From Algoriphagus machipongonensis (GTDB taxonomy: Bacteria; Bacteroidota; Bacteroidia; Cytophagales; Cyclobacteriaceae): DNA of 64,000 nucleotides. Made by a program: the position numbers and the translations under genes. Below, piece after piece: positions 18,810 through 28,042 of the stretch. Within the stretch, counting starts at the first letter, position 1. Every line of letters begins with the position of its first letter. The notes beneath the pieces were generated by a model, which worked only from the letters and a program-made list of their open reading frames with translations, had not been told where the DNA came from and made no database searches. Location: the NCBI RefSeq assembly GCF_000166275.1, contig NZ_CM001023.1, forward strand, positions 1,011,001 through 1,075,000. The letters run 5' to 3'.

Positions 18810-19686
18810 AAACTCAGGGTACTGTTTCGGAGTAGAGTTTGCCATAAAAATGGCAGAGGATGAGATGGAGACCAGTGAGAAACTTTATTGTCTGGGGGAT
18901 ATCGTGCACAATGATATGGAAGTGAGAAGACTGAGCAATAAAGGCTTGGTAGTCATTGACCGAGAGGAACTGCAGGAACTGAGAGATTGCAAAGTCTTGA
19001 TCAGAGCACATGGGGAACCACCGGAAACCTATAAAACGGCAATAGAAAATAATATTGAGCTGATTGATGCTTCTTGCCCAGTTGTATTGAAATTACAGCA
19101 TCGTGTGAAGACAGCGTTTGATCGGATGGAGAGAGAAAATGGCCAAATTGTCATTTATGGCAAAAAAGGTCATGCGGAAGTAATTGGATTAACTGGTCAA
19201 ACATTGGAGAAAGCCATTGTGGTGATGGAGGATAGCGATTTGGATAAAATTGACTTTCAGAAGCCAGTGACTTTGTTTAGTCAAACCACCAAGAGTACCA
19301 AAGGATTTTATGAATTGTCCCATAAAATCCAGGAAAGAATCAAAAACAGTAATTCTGAATTTGAGGAAGTACCGTTTAACGCAAATGATTCGATTTGTAG
19401 ACAAGTTTCCAACCGAGAACCACAGCTTCAGAGGTTTTCTCAGGAAAATGATGTGATACTCTTTGTGTCAGGAAAGAAAAGTTCGAATGGAAAAGCTTTG
19501 TATCAGGTTTGTCTTGGTCAAAACCCGAGAAGTTATTTCATTGAAAATGAGACAGAACTAGACCCAGAGTGGTTTAAGTCAAATGATAAAGTGGGTGTTT
19601 GTGGAGCTACTTCTACGCCTATGTGGCTGATGGAGCAAGTGAAATCGCACCTTGAAATGATGTCTGAAAATGCTTTGCCGATCTGA
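18790..19686 (+). CDS. ispH: 4-hydroxy-3-methylbut-2-enyl diphosphate reductase
   Basis: The last enzyme of the MEP isoprenoid pathway, making IPP and DMAPP with a 4Fe-4S cluster. The three cluster cysteines are Cys12 (SGYCFGV), Cys96 (DASCPVV) and Cys203 (DSICRQV). The HGEPP motif is at about 74-78. Length 298 is normal. It overlaps cmk by 20 nt. ispE, another MEP gene, is at 39332, so the pathway is used but its genes are scattered. Confidence 0.95.
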   Translation: MQVTIDKNSGYCFGVEFAIKMAEDEMETSEKLYCLGDIVHNDMEVRRLSNKGLVVIDREELQELRDCKVLIRAHGEPPETYKTAIENNIELIDASCPVVLKLQHRVKTAFDRMERENGQIVIYGKKGHAEVIGLTGQTLEKAIVVMEDSDLDKIDFQKPVTLFSQTTKSTKGFYELSHKIQERIKNSNSEFEEVPFNANDSICRQVSNREPQLQRFSQENDVILFVSGKKSSNGKALYQVCLGQNPRSYFIENETELDPEWFKSNDKVGVCGATSTPMWLMEQVKSHLEMMSENALPI

Positions 19687-19779
19687 ATCAAATATTGCCT
19701 TCAGAAATAATTGGCAACCATTCTCTTAAAAAGTGAAACATAATATCTTGATTACCCCCTAAATAAAATTTGTATTTAT

Positions 19780-19787
19780 TAGATTTG
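19780..19787 (+). promoter_or_regulatory. -7 promoter box for the nqr operon
   Basis: TAGATTTG matches TAnnTTTG and lies 36 bp before the nqrA ATG at 19824. It is inside the reading frame that would start at TTG 19770, which supports the later start. Confidence 0.6.
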
Positions 19788-19823
19788 GGGCGTTTTTCAA
19801 AGGCTCATAGTTCAAAAACAGAT

Positions 19824-21176
19824 ATGTCTAAAATAGTGAAGCTTAAGAAGGGTTTTGATATAAAACTGGAAGGAGAGGCTAAAAAAGAATTAGCTGACTT
19901 CACGCCAGCTCAGACCTTCGCCATTAAGCCGACGGACTTTATTGGTCTCCAAAGGCCGAAAGTGCTAGTCAACGTTGGAGATACCGTTAAGGCAGGTACT
20001 CCCGTCATGTTCGATAAAGCCATGGATCAAGTTATCTACGCGGCTCCGGTTTCCGGGGAAGTGGTGGATGTCAAGAGAGGAGAGAAGCGAAAGCTTCTTG
20101 AAATCACGATCCTTGCTGATCAAACTATTTCCCACGAAGATCTAGGTAAAGCTGATCCAAAATCTCTTGATAGAGATGCTTTGGTGGCAAAGCTAGCAGC
20201 AGGAGGAGTTTGGCCTCAATTGATCCAACGTCCATACGGCGTCGTGGCAAATCCAGAAGATACACCAAAAGCAATTTTCATTTCAGGTTTTGATACCAAT
20301 CCTCTAGCGGCTGATTATGGCTTTATGTTAGAGGGGGAAGAAAAATACTTCCAAGCTGGAATTGATGCTTTAGGCAAGTTGACTTCAGGAAAAGTACATT
20401 TGAATTTGAATGGCGCTTCAGCAGCACCTTCTGTATTTGCCAATGTGAGCAATGCAGAAATCAATAAGGTTTCCGGACCACACCCTGCAGGGAATGTTGG
20501 TGTTCAGATTCACCATATTGATCCAATTAACAAGGGCGACTTGTTATGGACAATAAGTCCGTATGGGGTTATTCAGATTGGTAAATTGATGGTAGAAGGT
20601 GTTTACGATGCCTCTAAAACAATTGCAATCTCTGGATCTGAAATCACAAATGCTGCCTATGTGAAAACATATATGGGGGCTAATGTGTCTTCCTTTGTGA
20701 AAGGAAACTTAAACTCAGGCCATGTAAGAGTGATCTCTGGAAATGTATTGACTGGTGAAAAAATCTCAATGGATGGATTTGTTGGTTATTACCATAATCA
20801 GATAACAGTTATCCCAGAAGGAGACTATGAGGAGTTTTTAGGTTGGTTAATGCCTAGTACCTCCAAATTGAGTTTCCATAAAGCTTTGGGAATGTTCTCT
20901 TTCTTGAATAAAGGGAAATTTAAAGTAGATACAAATACCCACGGAGAGGAACGACCATTTGTTGTTTCAGGGGTATTTGAAAAAGTGCTTCCAATGGATA
21001 TTCTTCCTACTTATTTGTTTAAAGCGATTCTCGCAGAAGACTTTGACGAAATGGAAGAGTTAGGACTATATGAAATTATAGAAGAGGATGTAGCACTTTG
21101 CGAGTTTGTGGATCCTTCTAAAAATGATTTACAGAAGTTGGTAAGATCAGGGGTTGAATTATTGATGTATAGTTAA
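19824..21176 (+). CDS. nqrA: Na+-translocating NADH:quinone reductase subunit A
   Basis: A 450-residue cytoplasmic subunit of the Na+-pumping NADH:ubiquinone/menaquinone reductase. The N-terminal KLKKGFDIKLEG and following lipoyl/biotin-like beta domain (VNVGDTVKAGTPVMFDK) are typical. ATG 19824 is preferred over TTG 19770, which lies upstream of the promoter box. First of five genes in order A-B-C-D-E, with a 3-bp gap to nqrB. Confidence 0.95.
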   Translation: MSKIVKLKKGFDIKLEGEAKKELADFTPAQTFAIKPTDFIGLQRPKVLVNVGDTVKAGTPVMFDKAMDQVIYAAPVSGEVVDVKRGEKRKLLEITILADQTISHEDLGKADPKSLDRDALVAKLAAGGVWPQLIQRPYGVVANPEDTPKAIFISGFDTNPLAADYGFMLEGEEKYFQAGIDALGKLTSGKVHLNLNGASAAPSVFANVSNAEINKVSGPHPAGNVGVQIHHIDPINKGDLLWTISPYGVIQIGKLMVEGVYDASKTIAISGSEITNAAYVKTYMGANVSSFVKGNLNSGHVRVISGNVLTGEKISMDGFVGYYHNQITVIPEGDYEEFLGWLMPSTSKLSFHKALGMFSFLNKGKFKVDTNTHGEERPFVVSGVFEKVLPMDILPTYLFKAILAEDFDEMEELGLYEIIEEDVALCEFVDPSKNDLQKLVRSGVELLMYS

Positions 21177-21179
21177 GAT

Positions 21180-22379
21180 ATGAAGGCATTAAAAAATCTT
21201 TTCGATAGTGTAAAGCCAAACTTTGAGAAGGGCGGCAAATGGGAAAAGTTCTACACTCTCTATGAGGGCCATAGAACGATTGTATTTGCTCCAGACTTGA
21301 CTACCAAAGCCAAGGGAGCTCAAATTAAGGATGCAACAGACTTGAAGCGTGTGATGATCACAGTGGTAATAGCCATGATCCCAGCATTGCTTTTCGGTAT
21401 TCTAAATATTGGACACCAGCATTTCTTAGCCGTAGGCGAAGAAGCTACTTTCTTGGATAAAGCAATTTTTGGGTTGATCTCAGCATTGCCTATCCTGGTT
21501 GTGTCTTATGGTGTCGGCTTGTTGACAGAGTTTATTTTCTGTGTTGTAAGAAATCATCCGATTTCTGAAGGATTCCTGGTTTCAGGGATGTTGATTGCTT
21601 TAGTCATGCCTCCTCATATTCCATTATGGCAGGTTGCGGCAGCGACTATCTTTGCCGTAGTGATTGGTAAAGAGGTTTTTGGTGGTACAGGGATGAACAT
21701 TCTTAATGTGGCCTTGACTGCTAGAGCTTTCTTATATTTTGCATATCCTGCGAATATTTCTGGTGACCAAGTATGGACTTACCTAGGAGATAAAATGGCA
21801 GTTGATGGTTTCTCTGGAGCGACTGCTCTTGGAGTTGCTTATAGCGCAAGTAATGATGGAACCCCGGTAGTGGAGGCTCTTGCTTCTCACAATGCCAGTA
21901 TAGGTGCAGATTACAGCTTCATAAACATGTTTATGGGTTGGATTCCTGGATCTATCGGAGAAACATCTGTTTTGATGGCTTTGGTGGGAGCAGCAATTTT
22001 AATTGGTACTGGAATCGGAAGCTGGAAAATCATGCTTTCCGGATTTTTAGGAACCTACGTAATGGGTACTATCATGAACCTGTTGGCAGTCAATGAATAC
22101 ATGGCTATGCCAGCTCATTACCATTTAGTAATGGGAGGTTTAGCCTTTGGAATTATCTTCATGGCTACGGACCCAGTATCAGCTGCGCAAACAGAAACTG
22201 GTAAATGGATTTACGGATTGTTGATAGGTGTTTTGACCGTCATCATTCGAGTTACAAACCCTGCGTATCCAGAAGGGATTATGCTGGCAGTGTTGCTTAT
22301 GAACGTATTTGCTCCACTGATTGATTATTATGTAGTAAAAGCTAACAAAACAAGGAGGTTACAACGTGCAACAGTCTAA
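21180..22379 (+). CDS. nqrB: Na+-translocating NADH:quinone reductase subunit B
   Basis: A 399-residue inner-membrane subunit with about ten helices. The covalent FMN attachment motif SGAT is at residues 212-215, with Thr215 as the expected flavinylated residue. MNILNVALTARAFLYFAYP and MATDPVSAAQTETGKWIYG are conserved RnfD/NqrB blocks. Its end overlaps the nqrC start by 14 nt, and its C-terminal Arg codons double as a Shine-Dalgarno-like sequence for nqrC. Confidence 0.96.
   Translation: MKALKNLFDSVKPNFEKGGKWEKFYTLYEGHRTIVFAPDLTTKAKGAQIKDATDLKRVMITVVIAMIPALLFGILNIGHQHFLAVGEEATFLDKAIFGLISALPILVVSYGVGLLTEFIFCVVRNHPISEGFLVSGMLIALVMPPHIPLWQVAAATIFAVVIGKEVFGGTGMNILNVALTARAFLYFAYPANISGDQVWTYLGDKMAVDGFSGATALGVAYSASNDGTPVVEALASHNASIGADYSFINMFMGWIPGSIGETSVLMALVGAAILIGTGIGSWKIMLSGFLGTYVMGTIMNLLAVNEYMAMPAHYHLVMGGLAFGIIFMATDPVSAAQTETGKWIYGLLIGVLTVIIRVTNPAYPEGIMLAVLLMNVFAPLIDYYVVKANKTRRLQRATV
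22352..22359 (+). promoter_or_regulatory. Perfect Shine-Dalgarno sequence for nqrC
   Basis: AAGGAGGT lies 6 nt before the nqrC GTG start and inside the nqrB coding sequence. Such sites are rare in Bacteroidota, which usually use A-rich leaders; here it may rescue a GTG start and re-initiation after nqrB. Confidence 0.6.
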
Positions 22380-23130
22380 CGCATATATCATTACATTTTC
22401 GGTCATTTTGACCGTCGTGCTAGGTTTGCTTTTATCAGGCACCTCGCAAGTATTGGGGCCTTTGCAAAAAGAAGCCCAGGCTTTGGATAACAAGAAGCAG
22501 ATTTTGGGAGCTGTGATTCCTTTAGAGCAAATTGATGGAATGACACCTCAGGAAATCAATGAATTCTACGCAAACCGTGTAGGTTCACTTGTGGTGAATA
22601 TCAATGGTGAGGAAGTGACAGAACAAGACGGTGTAGCTGTGACTGCCGACTTGGTAGATGTTGCCAAAAACTATAAGAAGCCAGCTGAAGAGCGTCTTTT
22701 CCCTGTTTATATTTTCCATAAGGAAGGTAATCCTGAGGCTGTAGATAACTACATCTTGCCATTATACGGTGCTGGACTTTGGGATGCTATCTGGGGATAT
22801 ATTGCCTTGGATACTGATATGAATACTGTAGGTGGTGTTACTTTTGGTCATGCGGGTGAAACTCCAGGACTGGGAGCAAGAATCACTGAGCCAGGAGTTC
22901 AGGAAAGATATGTAGGTAAAACTATATACAATGAATCTGGTGAATTGGTAGCTGTGGAAATGCAGAAAGGTGAAGGAAAAGATTATTCTGATGACCCACA
23001 TCAAGTGGATGGAATGTCTGGTGCTACTATTACTGGTAAAGGAGTGAATAATATGCTTAAGAACTACTTGAGTTATTATGAAGCTTACCTTAAAAGTCAG
23101 AAATCATCTTCAGCGGTAGCCACGCTTTAA
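22366..23130 (+). CDS. nqrC: Na+-translocating NADH:quinone reductase subunit C
   Basis: A 254-residue subunit with one N-terminal membrane segment (about 6-26) and a periplasmic FMN domain. The FMN attachment motif is SGAT at 218-221, Thr221 being the expected site. It starts at GTG behind an AAGGAGGT site and overlaps nqrB by 14 nt. Flavinylation needs an ApbE enzyme, which is not encoded in this window. Confidence 0.95.
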   Translation: MQQSNAYIITFSVILTVVLGLLLSGTSQVLGPLQKEAQALDNKKQILGAVIPLEQIDGMTPQEINEFYANRVGSLVVNINGEEVTEQDGVAVTADLVDVAKNYKKPAEERLFPVYIFHKEGNPEAVDNYILPLYGAGLWDAIWGYIALDTDMNTVGGVTFGHAGETPGLGARITEPGVQERYVGKTIYNESGELVAVEMQKGEGKDYSDDPHQVDGMSGATITGKGVNNMLKNYLSYYEAYLKSQKSSSAVATL

Positions 23131-23161
23131 TTAGAACATCAACTCAATAATTATTTTAAAT

Positions 23162-23845
23162 ATGAGTGCTGAAACATTAGAAAAATCAATAGAGAAAAAG
23201 CCGGCGGAGGCGTTACTCTCCAAACGAAGGAAGAAGCTCGTTTCCGATCCTTTGGTGGATGATAACCCAATCACCATTCAGGTATTGGGGATTTGTTCTG
23301 CTCTTGCAGTAACAACTCAAATGAAGCCAACCTTGGTTATGGCTATTGCGGTAATCTTCGTAGTAGTAATGTCCAACTTGCTTATTTCTCTTCTTAGAAA
23401 TACTATCCCTAGCCGTGTTCGTATTATTGTCCAGTTGGCAGTAGTAGCAACCTTGGTAACCTTGGTAAATGAGGTGTTGAAAGCTTTTGCATTTGATATG
23501 TACAAAGAGCTTTCTGTATTCGTTGGATTGATTATCACCAACTGTATTGTAATGGGGCGTTTAGAGGCATTTGCTTTAGGTAATAAGCCATATGACTCTA
23601 TTCTTGATGGATTTGGATCTGCCTTAGGGTACTCCTGGATTATTTTGACCGTTGCTTTCTTTAGAGAGTTGCTTGGTTCAGGATCTGTTTTTGGAATTCC
23701 AATTTATGATTATGTCTCTAGCCTATTCGGATCAGATTTTAGTTTGGCTACAAACGGTCTTATGGTATCTCCGGTAGGTGCATTTATGGTTCTTGGATTA
23801 ATCATCTGGATCCAGCGTACCAAAACAGGATATGTTGAACACTAA
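23162..23845 (+). CDS. nqrD: Na+-translocating NADH:quinone reductase subunit D
   Basis: A 227-residue membrane subunit of the NqrD/RnfE family with about six helices. [32 protein letters not shown] and [11 protein letters not shown] are the family signatures; the Cys in ITNCIVMG is a ligand of the intramembrane iron centre shared with NqrE. The soluble N-terminus of about 40 residues is longer than in Vibrio. Confidence 0.95.
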   Translation: MSAETLEKSIEKKPAEALLSKRRKKLVSDPLVDDNPITIQVLGICSALAVTTQMKPTLVMAIAVIFVVVMSNLLISLLRNTIPSRVRIIVQLAVVATLVTLVNEVLKAFAFDMYKELSVFVGLIITNCIVMGRLEAFALGNKPYDSILDGFGSALGYSWIILTVAFFRELLGSGSVFGIPIYDYVSSLFGSDFSLATNGLMVSPVGAFMVLGLIIWIQRTKTGYVEH

Positions 23846-23859
23846 AACCAACTGAAGAA

Positions 23860-24471
23860 ATGGAATTATTTAACTTAGGTATTCGGTCGATCTTTATCGA
23901 CAATATGGTTTTTGCTTACTTCCTTGGGATGTGTTCTTTCTTGGCCGTATCCAAAAAAGTAAGTACTGCGATCGGTCTTGGTGCTGCAGTAATCTTTGTA
24001 TTGACAGTGACTGTTCCAGTAAACTGGTTATTGAATGAATTTGTATTGAAAGAAGGAGCCCTTTCTTGGGCAAGTGCCAGCTTGGCAACTATTGACCTTA
24101 CTTTCTTAAGATTTATCATGTTTATCGCGATCATCGCAGCGATGGTACAGTTGGTAGAAATGGTAGTTGAGAAATTTGCTCCAGCACTTTACGGTGCCTT
24201 GGGTATTTTCCTTCCATTGATTGCTGTAAACTGTGCGATCCTTGGTGGATCACTTTTCATGGCGCAAAGAGATTATACTTTAGCAGAATCTGCTGTTTAC
24301 GGATTCGGATCAGGTACAGGTTTCTGTCTTGCTATTGTAGCACTTGCTGCAATCCGTGAAAAATTAAAATACTCCAACGTGCCAAATGGTCTAAAAGGAT
24401 TGGGTATTACCATGCTATTGACAGGGTTAATGGGATTAGCGTTTATGTCCTTCATGGGAATTGACCTTTAA
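23860..24471 (+). CDS. nqrE: Na+-translocating NADH:quinone reductase subunit E
   Basis: A 203-residue six-helix membrane subunit of the NqrE/RnfA family. [15 protein letters not shown] and [12 protein letters not shown] hold the conserved Cys ligands of the intramembrane iron site. It follows nqrD by 14 bp. The operon stops here at a strong terminator; the expected nqrF is not next and not in the window. Confidence 0.95.
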   Translation: MELFNLGIRSIFIDNMVFAYFLGMCSFLAVSKKVSTAIGLGAAVIFVLTVTVPVNWLLNEFVLKEGALSWASASLATIDLTFLRFIMFIAIIAAMVQLVEMVVEKFAPALYGALGIFLPLIAVNCAILGGSLFMAQRDYTLAESAVYGFGSGTGFCLAIVALAAIREKLKYSNVPNGLKGLGITMLLTGLMGLAFMSFMGIDL

Positions 24472-24501
24472 TCTTATTTTAAACCTACGTTTAACATACT
24501 T

Positions 24502-24536
24502 AAAACCCGAAGAAGTAATTCTTCGGGTTTTTGTTT
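24502..24536 (+). terminator. Strong terminator ending the nqr operon after nqrE
   Basis: A perfect 13-bp stem (24502-24514 with 24519-24531), a 4-nt loop GTAA and a T-rich tail, 31 bp after nqrE. Confidence 0.93.
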
Positions 24537-24602
24537 TTAGAAGCTAGGGTTTATTCAAGATTTGAGTTTAAATTTCAGAAATATTAAACAAATACAATTG
24601 CT

Positions 24603-25226
24603 ATGAAAAACCTATTTTCATTACTGGCTTGCTTTTTAATTTCCCTATCACTTTCTGCACAAAGTGGAGAATGGGTGGAGCTATTTAATGGTCAAAATTT
24701 TGAAGGATGGAAAATTTCTGAAAATCCAGATTCTTTTTCCATTGAAGATGGAATGTTAAAAGTAAATGGACCTAGAGGTCACATGTTTTATGAAGGTGAA
24801 GTTGGAGACCATGACTTCAATAATTTCGAATTGGAAGTGACCTTGAAGACTTTACCAGAAGCCAACTCTGGGATTTTCATCCATACAAAATATCAAGAAA
24901 GAGGATGGCCAAACATCGGGCATGAAATTCAGGTTAATCAAAGCCACGGTGACTGGAGAAAAACAGGAAGTGTTTATTCATTCAAAGACGTGAGAGATAC
25001 TTTTGTAGAAGATGGAGAGTGGTATAAAGAAACCATCATCGTTCAAGGTGATAAAGTTACCGTGAAAGTAAATGGAGAAGTAATCAACGAATATGATGAG
25101 ACAAAAGACCGTGAAGGTGATTTAGGTACTAAAAAACTAGATCATGGTACTATTGCTCTCCAAGCCCATGATCCAAACTCTGTGGTTTACTATAAAAGTG
25201 TAAAAATTAAAATTCTTCCAGATTAA
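24603..25226 (+). CDS. Secreted DUF1080 (3-keto-disaccharide hydrolase-like) protein
   Basis: A 207-residue protein with a signal peptide (1-19, ending LSAQ) and a single DUF1080 concanavalin-like domain. WVELFNGQNFEGWK, NSGIFIHTKYQERGWPNIGHEIQV and the late LDHGTIALQAHDPNSVVYYKSVKI are family signatures. Some family members hydrolyse 3-keto-glycosides. The two Gfo/Idh/MocA oxidoreductases at 54952 and 56452 could make such substrates, but they are 30 kb away. It has its own terminator. Confidence 0.85.
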   Translation: MKNLFSLLACFLISLSLSAQSGEWVELFNGQNFEGWKISENPDSFSIEDGMLKVNGPRGHMFYEGEVGDHDFNNFELEVTLKTLPEANSGIFIHTKYQERGWPNIGHEIQVNQSHGDWRKTGSVYSFKDVRDTFVEDGEWYKETIIVQGDKVTVKVNGEVINEYDETKDREGDLGTKKLDHGTIALQAHDPNSVVYYKSVKIKILPD

Positions 25227-25256
25227 GAAAAAATTTAACTGAACCCAATTTCTATA

Positions 25257-25295
25257 AAAATCCTGATTATTATTGAACGATAATCAGGATTTTAA
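25257..25295 (+). terminator. Terminator of the DUF1080 gene
   Basis: A perfect 14-bp stem (25257-25270 with 25280-25293), 9-nt loop and T-rich tail. An apparent TTG start for the next gene (25273) falls in its loop and is thus unlikely. Confidence 0.88.
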
Positions 25296-25305
25296 TTTTC
25301 CAGCC

Positions 25306-25860
25306 ATGGCATTTACTTATAAACGAATTCTTTCCTACTTCCTACGGGGATTGTTGTTTGTCACTCCAGTGGTAGTGACCATTTATATCATCTTCGAAAC
25401 GATTCTGTTCTTAGATAACCTGATTCCGGTGCCTTTGCCAGGGATTGGGATCTTGATGGTTTTGGCTTTGATTACGTTTGTTGGTTACCTAGCAAGTTTA
25501 TTCTTTGCAAAACCGATTTTTGATTGGTTTGAAAGAGGATTAATAAAAATCCCATTGGTTAATTTGATATATACCAGCATCAAGGATTTGATGGGTGCAT
25601 TCGTTGGAGATAAAAAGAAATTTTCTTCTCCAGTAAAAGTTCAGCTTACCGATTCATTGATGCGATTGGGTTTTATTACTCAAGAAGATATGTCCATAGT
25701 AGGAGAGGCTGATCTAGTAGCTGTTTACTTTCCTCATAGCTACAATGTTTCTGGAAATGTGTTCTTGGTTCCAAAAGAGAACGTTACTCCATTAACTGGA
25801 GTTAAGAGTTCAGATGTGATGAAGTTTATGGTAAGCGGAGGAGTGTCTCCATTGGTTTAA
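25306..25860 (+). CDS. DUF502 family membrane protein
   Basis: A 184-residue protein with two N-terminal membrane segments (about 7-35 and 45-68), then RGLIKIPLVNLIYTSIKDL and a soluble domain with PHSYNVSGNVFLVPKENV. This matches the DUF502 family, whose function is unknown. The ATG at 25306 is chosen because the upstream TTG lies in a terminator. It is monocistronic between two hairpins. Confidence 0.82.
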   Translation: MAFTYKRILSYFLRGLLFVTPVVVTIYIIFETILFLDNLIPVPLPGIGILMVLALITFVGYLASLFFAKPIFDWFERGLIKIPLVNLIYTSIKDLMGAFVGDKKKFSSPVKVQLTDSLMRLGFITQEDMSIVGEADLVAVYFPHSYNVSGNVFLVPKENVTPLTGVKSSDVMKFMVSGGVSPLV

Positions 25861-25882
25861 ATTCACAAAACAATAAAAAGGG

Positions 25883-25909
25883 AAGCCAGCTTTAAAGCTG
25901 GCTTTTTTA
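25883..25909. terminator. Shared terminator between convergent DUF502 gene and selD
   Basis: A 22-bp perfect palindrome (25883-25904) followed by T's. The last bases overlap the selD stop region at 25907, so both transcripts likely use it. Confidence 0.88.
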
Positions 25910-26947
25910 GTTTACTGCCACGGTAAACTCATTTTTCTCAGTAAATTTTCCAATCTCCCAGATTACTTGATTTTGTTGCTTCATTGCATTTTCAAACCAA
26001 GACTGATTTTCAGGATCTACCGCCAGCATTAATCCACCGCTAGTCTGAGGATCGCATAGTTTGACCAAATCCATGCCCTCTACACCTTTGGTTTTGGCAC
26101 TATATGCATTCCAATTTCGGTAGGTGTTATCCGGGAAAATGAATTGATTGATATATTCCTGTATCCCTTCTATCAAGGGAAGTTTGTGGATTTCAATGGC
26201 TGCTGAAACTTCCGATCCCTCGCACATTTCAATAAGGTGTCCTAGCAATCCAAAACCAGTCACATCAGTCATCGCATGAACCTCCTCATGATTTCCTATC
26301 AGCTCGCCAATTGAATTTAGACGACAGGCAGTATCAATCAAATGGGCATAATCCTTGTCTTGAATCTTTTGTCTTTTCAGCGCAGTGGCCAAAACGCCAA
26401 TTCCCAGTGGTTTGGTTAGATAAATGATGTCTCCAGATTTTGCTCCTTTGTTGGTTTTAATCTTTCTAGGGTGGATTATCCCGTTTACAGAAAGCCCAAA
26501 AATCGGGTCTTTTGCAGCGATGCTATGACCTCCTGCCAGTTCGATTCCAGCAGTTTTACAAATGCTCTTAGCACCTTCCATTACCTTAGCTGCGAGTTCA
26601 GGAGCAAGTTTCTCTACGGGCCAGCTTAAAATAGCATTGGCGAAGACAGGCTTCCCACCCATAGCGTATATATCAGAAATGGCATTCGCAGCGGCAATTC
26701 TTCCAAAATCAAATGGATCATCTACAATCGGGGTGAAAAAGTCTACGGAATTGATCATTGCAAGATCATCCGAAACCTGATAAACTGCTGCATCATCTTT
26801 TCCAGAGTTGCCCACCAATAGATTTGGATCAACTTGGGTGAAAGAGCCGCTGGAGCTAAGAATTTGGTCAAGAATTGCTGGGGCTATTTTACAGCCACAA
26901 CCTGAACCTTCACTCCATTCAGTGAGCCGGATTACTGATTTTTCCAT
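25907..26947 (-). CDS. selD: Selenide, water dikinase (selenophosphate synthetase)
   Basis: A 346-residue enzyme making selenophosphate from selenide and ATP. The active-site motif GSGCGCK has Cys17 and Cys19 and no in-frame TGA, so this is the Cys form, not the selenocysteine form. The ATP-binding NSVDFFTPIVDDPFDFGRIAAANAISDIYAMGG block is conserved, split here around residues 68-100. The start overlaps the end of mnmH by 29 nt, so selenium goes to tRNA selenouridine. No selA, selB or tRNA-Sec is seen in the window. Confidence 0.94.
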   Translation of the reverse strand: MEKSVIRLTEWSEGSGCGCKIAPAILDQILSSSGSFTQVDPNLLVGNSGKDDAAVYQVSDDLAMINSVDFFTPIVDDPFDFGRIAAANAISDIYAMGGKPVFANAILSWPVEKLAPELAAKVMEGAKSICKTAGIELAGGHSIAAKDPIFGLSVNGIIHPRKIKTNKGAKSGDIIYLTKPLGIGVLATALKRQKIQDKDYAHLIDTACRLNSIGELIGNHEEVHAMTDVTGFGLLGHLIEMCEGSEVSAAIEIHKLPLIEGIQEYINQFIFPDNTYRNWNAYSAKTKGVEGMDLVKLCDPQTSGGLMLAVDPENQSWFENAMKQQNQVIWEIGKFTEKNEFTVAVN

Positions 26948-27974
26948 TTAGTTGGTTTTTAATTTCCATTATTAATTTGACTGATTCTTCCACTCCTATT
27001 CCTGTAAGGTCAATCCTTTTTAATTTGTTAGGGTCATGACGCTCCAAATCAAATTGGTATGTTTTGTCATAATAGATCAACAGGTTGGAAATCCATGATT
27101 CATGATGATCATTGATGATGTCTTCTATGGCTGTGGTCGTTCGAAGACCGCCTAGTTTTTTCTTCAGCCGATTAATTGCCTTGATAAGTTCTTCCTTGGG
27201 AAGTGATGCATATTCCTCTTTGATCAGTTGGATTCTTTCCTCTTCTGATTTTAAGATATCAATCAATGGAGAGCAACCCATCAAGTTAAAAAACTGATCG
27301 TTGATAATTATTTTACCGATTCGCCTACTTTCATTTTCTAGCCAGATAGTTTCATTTGAGTTAAACTGACGTAGTTTTTCAGCCATTAAATTTTCAAATT
27401 GTTCTACACTCGGCTGAGGCTGTTGACCAATGCCTCCAAAAGCGGAACCTTTGTGATTAGCTAAGTCTTCTAAATCCAGCACCTGCTCATTTTTGTCTTC
27501 TAAAGCTTTTAAAAGTCTGGTTTTTCCAACACCAGTTTTACCTCCGAGTACCAATAGATTCCAAGGTTTTCTAACTTCATCAAAAGTGTAGTTTCGATAA
27601 GTTTTGTATCCGCCTTTGAGTCGGAAGACTTCAAATCCTACCATGCTTAAAAGCCAGGAAAGAATCTGACTTCTCATACCGCCCCTCCAGCAGTACACGA
27701 TTATTTTTTGCTTAGGAAAAAGTTCTATTGCCTTTTTTTGAATTTGGTGAAATCTTGGGCCTACCAGTTCAAATCCCTTGATGGTGGCATCAAGAGCCCC
27801 TTTTTGTTTATAAAGTGTTCCTACTTCAGTGCGCTCACTATTGGAAAGTATTGGGATATTGATCGATTGGGGTATGTGGCTTTGGAGAAACTCCGCTTCA
27901 CTTCTTGCATCTATTAATGGCAATTGTTCTCGCAAAGACCAAAACTCCTCAAGTGAAATCAGTTTTTCTATCAT
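26919..27974 (-). CDS. mnmH: tRNA 2-selenouridine synthase
   Basis: A 351-residue enzyme (also called SelU or YbbB) that replaces sulfur by selenium in 2-thiouridine at tRNA wobble position 34. The rhodanese domain carries Cys95 in YCWRGGMRS, and a P-loop domain follows (GGKTGVGKT, 144-152). I prefer the ATG at 27974 (MIEKLIS) because the 9 extra residues from 28001 would lie in the trxA terminator. It is translationally coupled to selD. Confidence 0.93.
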   Translation of the reverse strand: MIEKLISLEEFWSLREQLPLIDARSEAEFLQSHIPQSINIPILSNSERTEVGTLYKQKGALDATIKGFELVGPRFHQIQKKAIELFPKQKIIVYCWRGGMRSQILSWLLSMVGFEVFRLKGGYKTYRNYTFDEVRKPWNLLVLGGKTGVGKTRLLKALEDKNEQVLDLEDLANHKGSAFGGIGQQPQPSVEQFENLMAEKLRQFNSNETIWLENESRRIGKIIINDQFFNLMGCSPLIDILKSEEERIQLIKEEYASLPKEELIKAINRLKKKLGGLRTTTAIEDIINDHHESWISNLLIYYDKTYQFDLERHDPNKLKRIDLTGIGVEESVKLIMEIKNQLNGKISNPAH

Positions 27975-27990
27975 CTTAGGCTCAAGATAA

Positions 27991-28022
27991 AAAAAAGCCA
28001 CAAGGAATACCCTGTGGCTTTA
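27991..28022 (-). terminator. Terminator of trxA
   Basis: An 8-bp stem (27995-28002 with 28013-28020), partly extended inside the loop, with an A run on its left that gives a U-tract on the minus-strand transcript. It sits 21 bp after trxA. Confidence 0.82.
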
Positions 28023-28042
28023 CTAAGAATGTTATTTATAAA

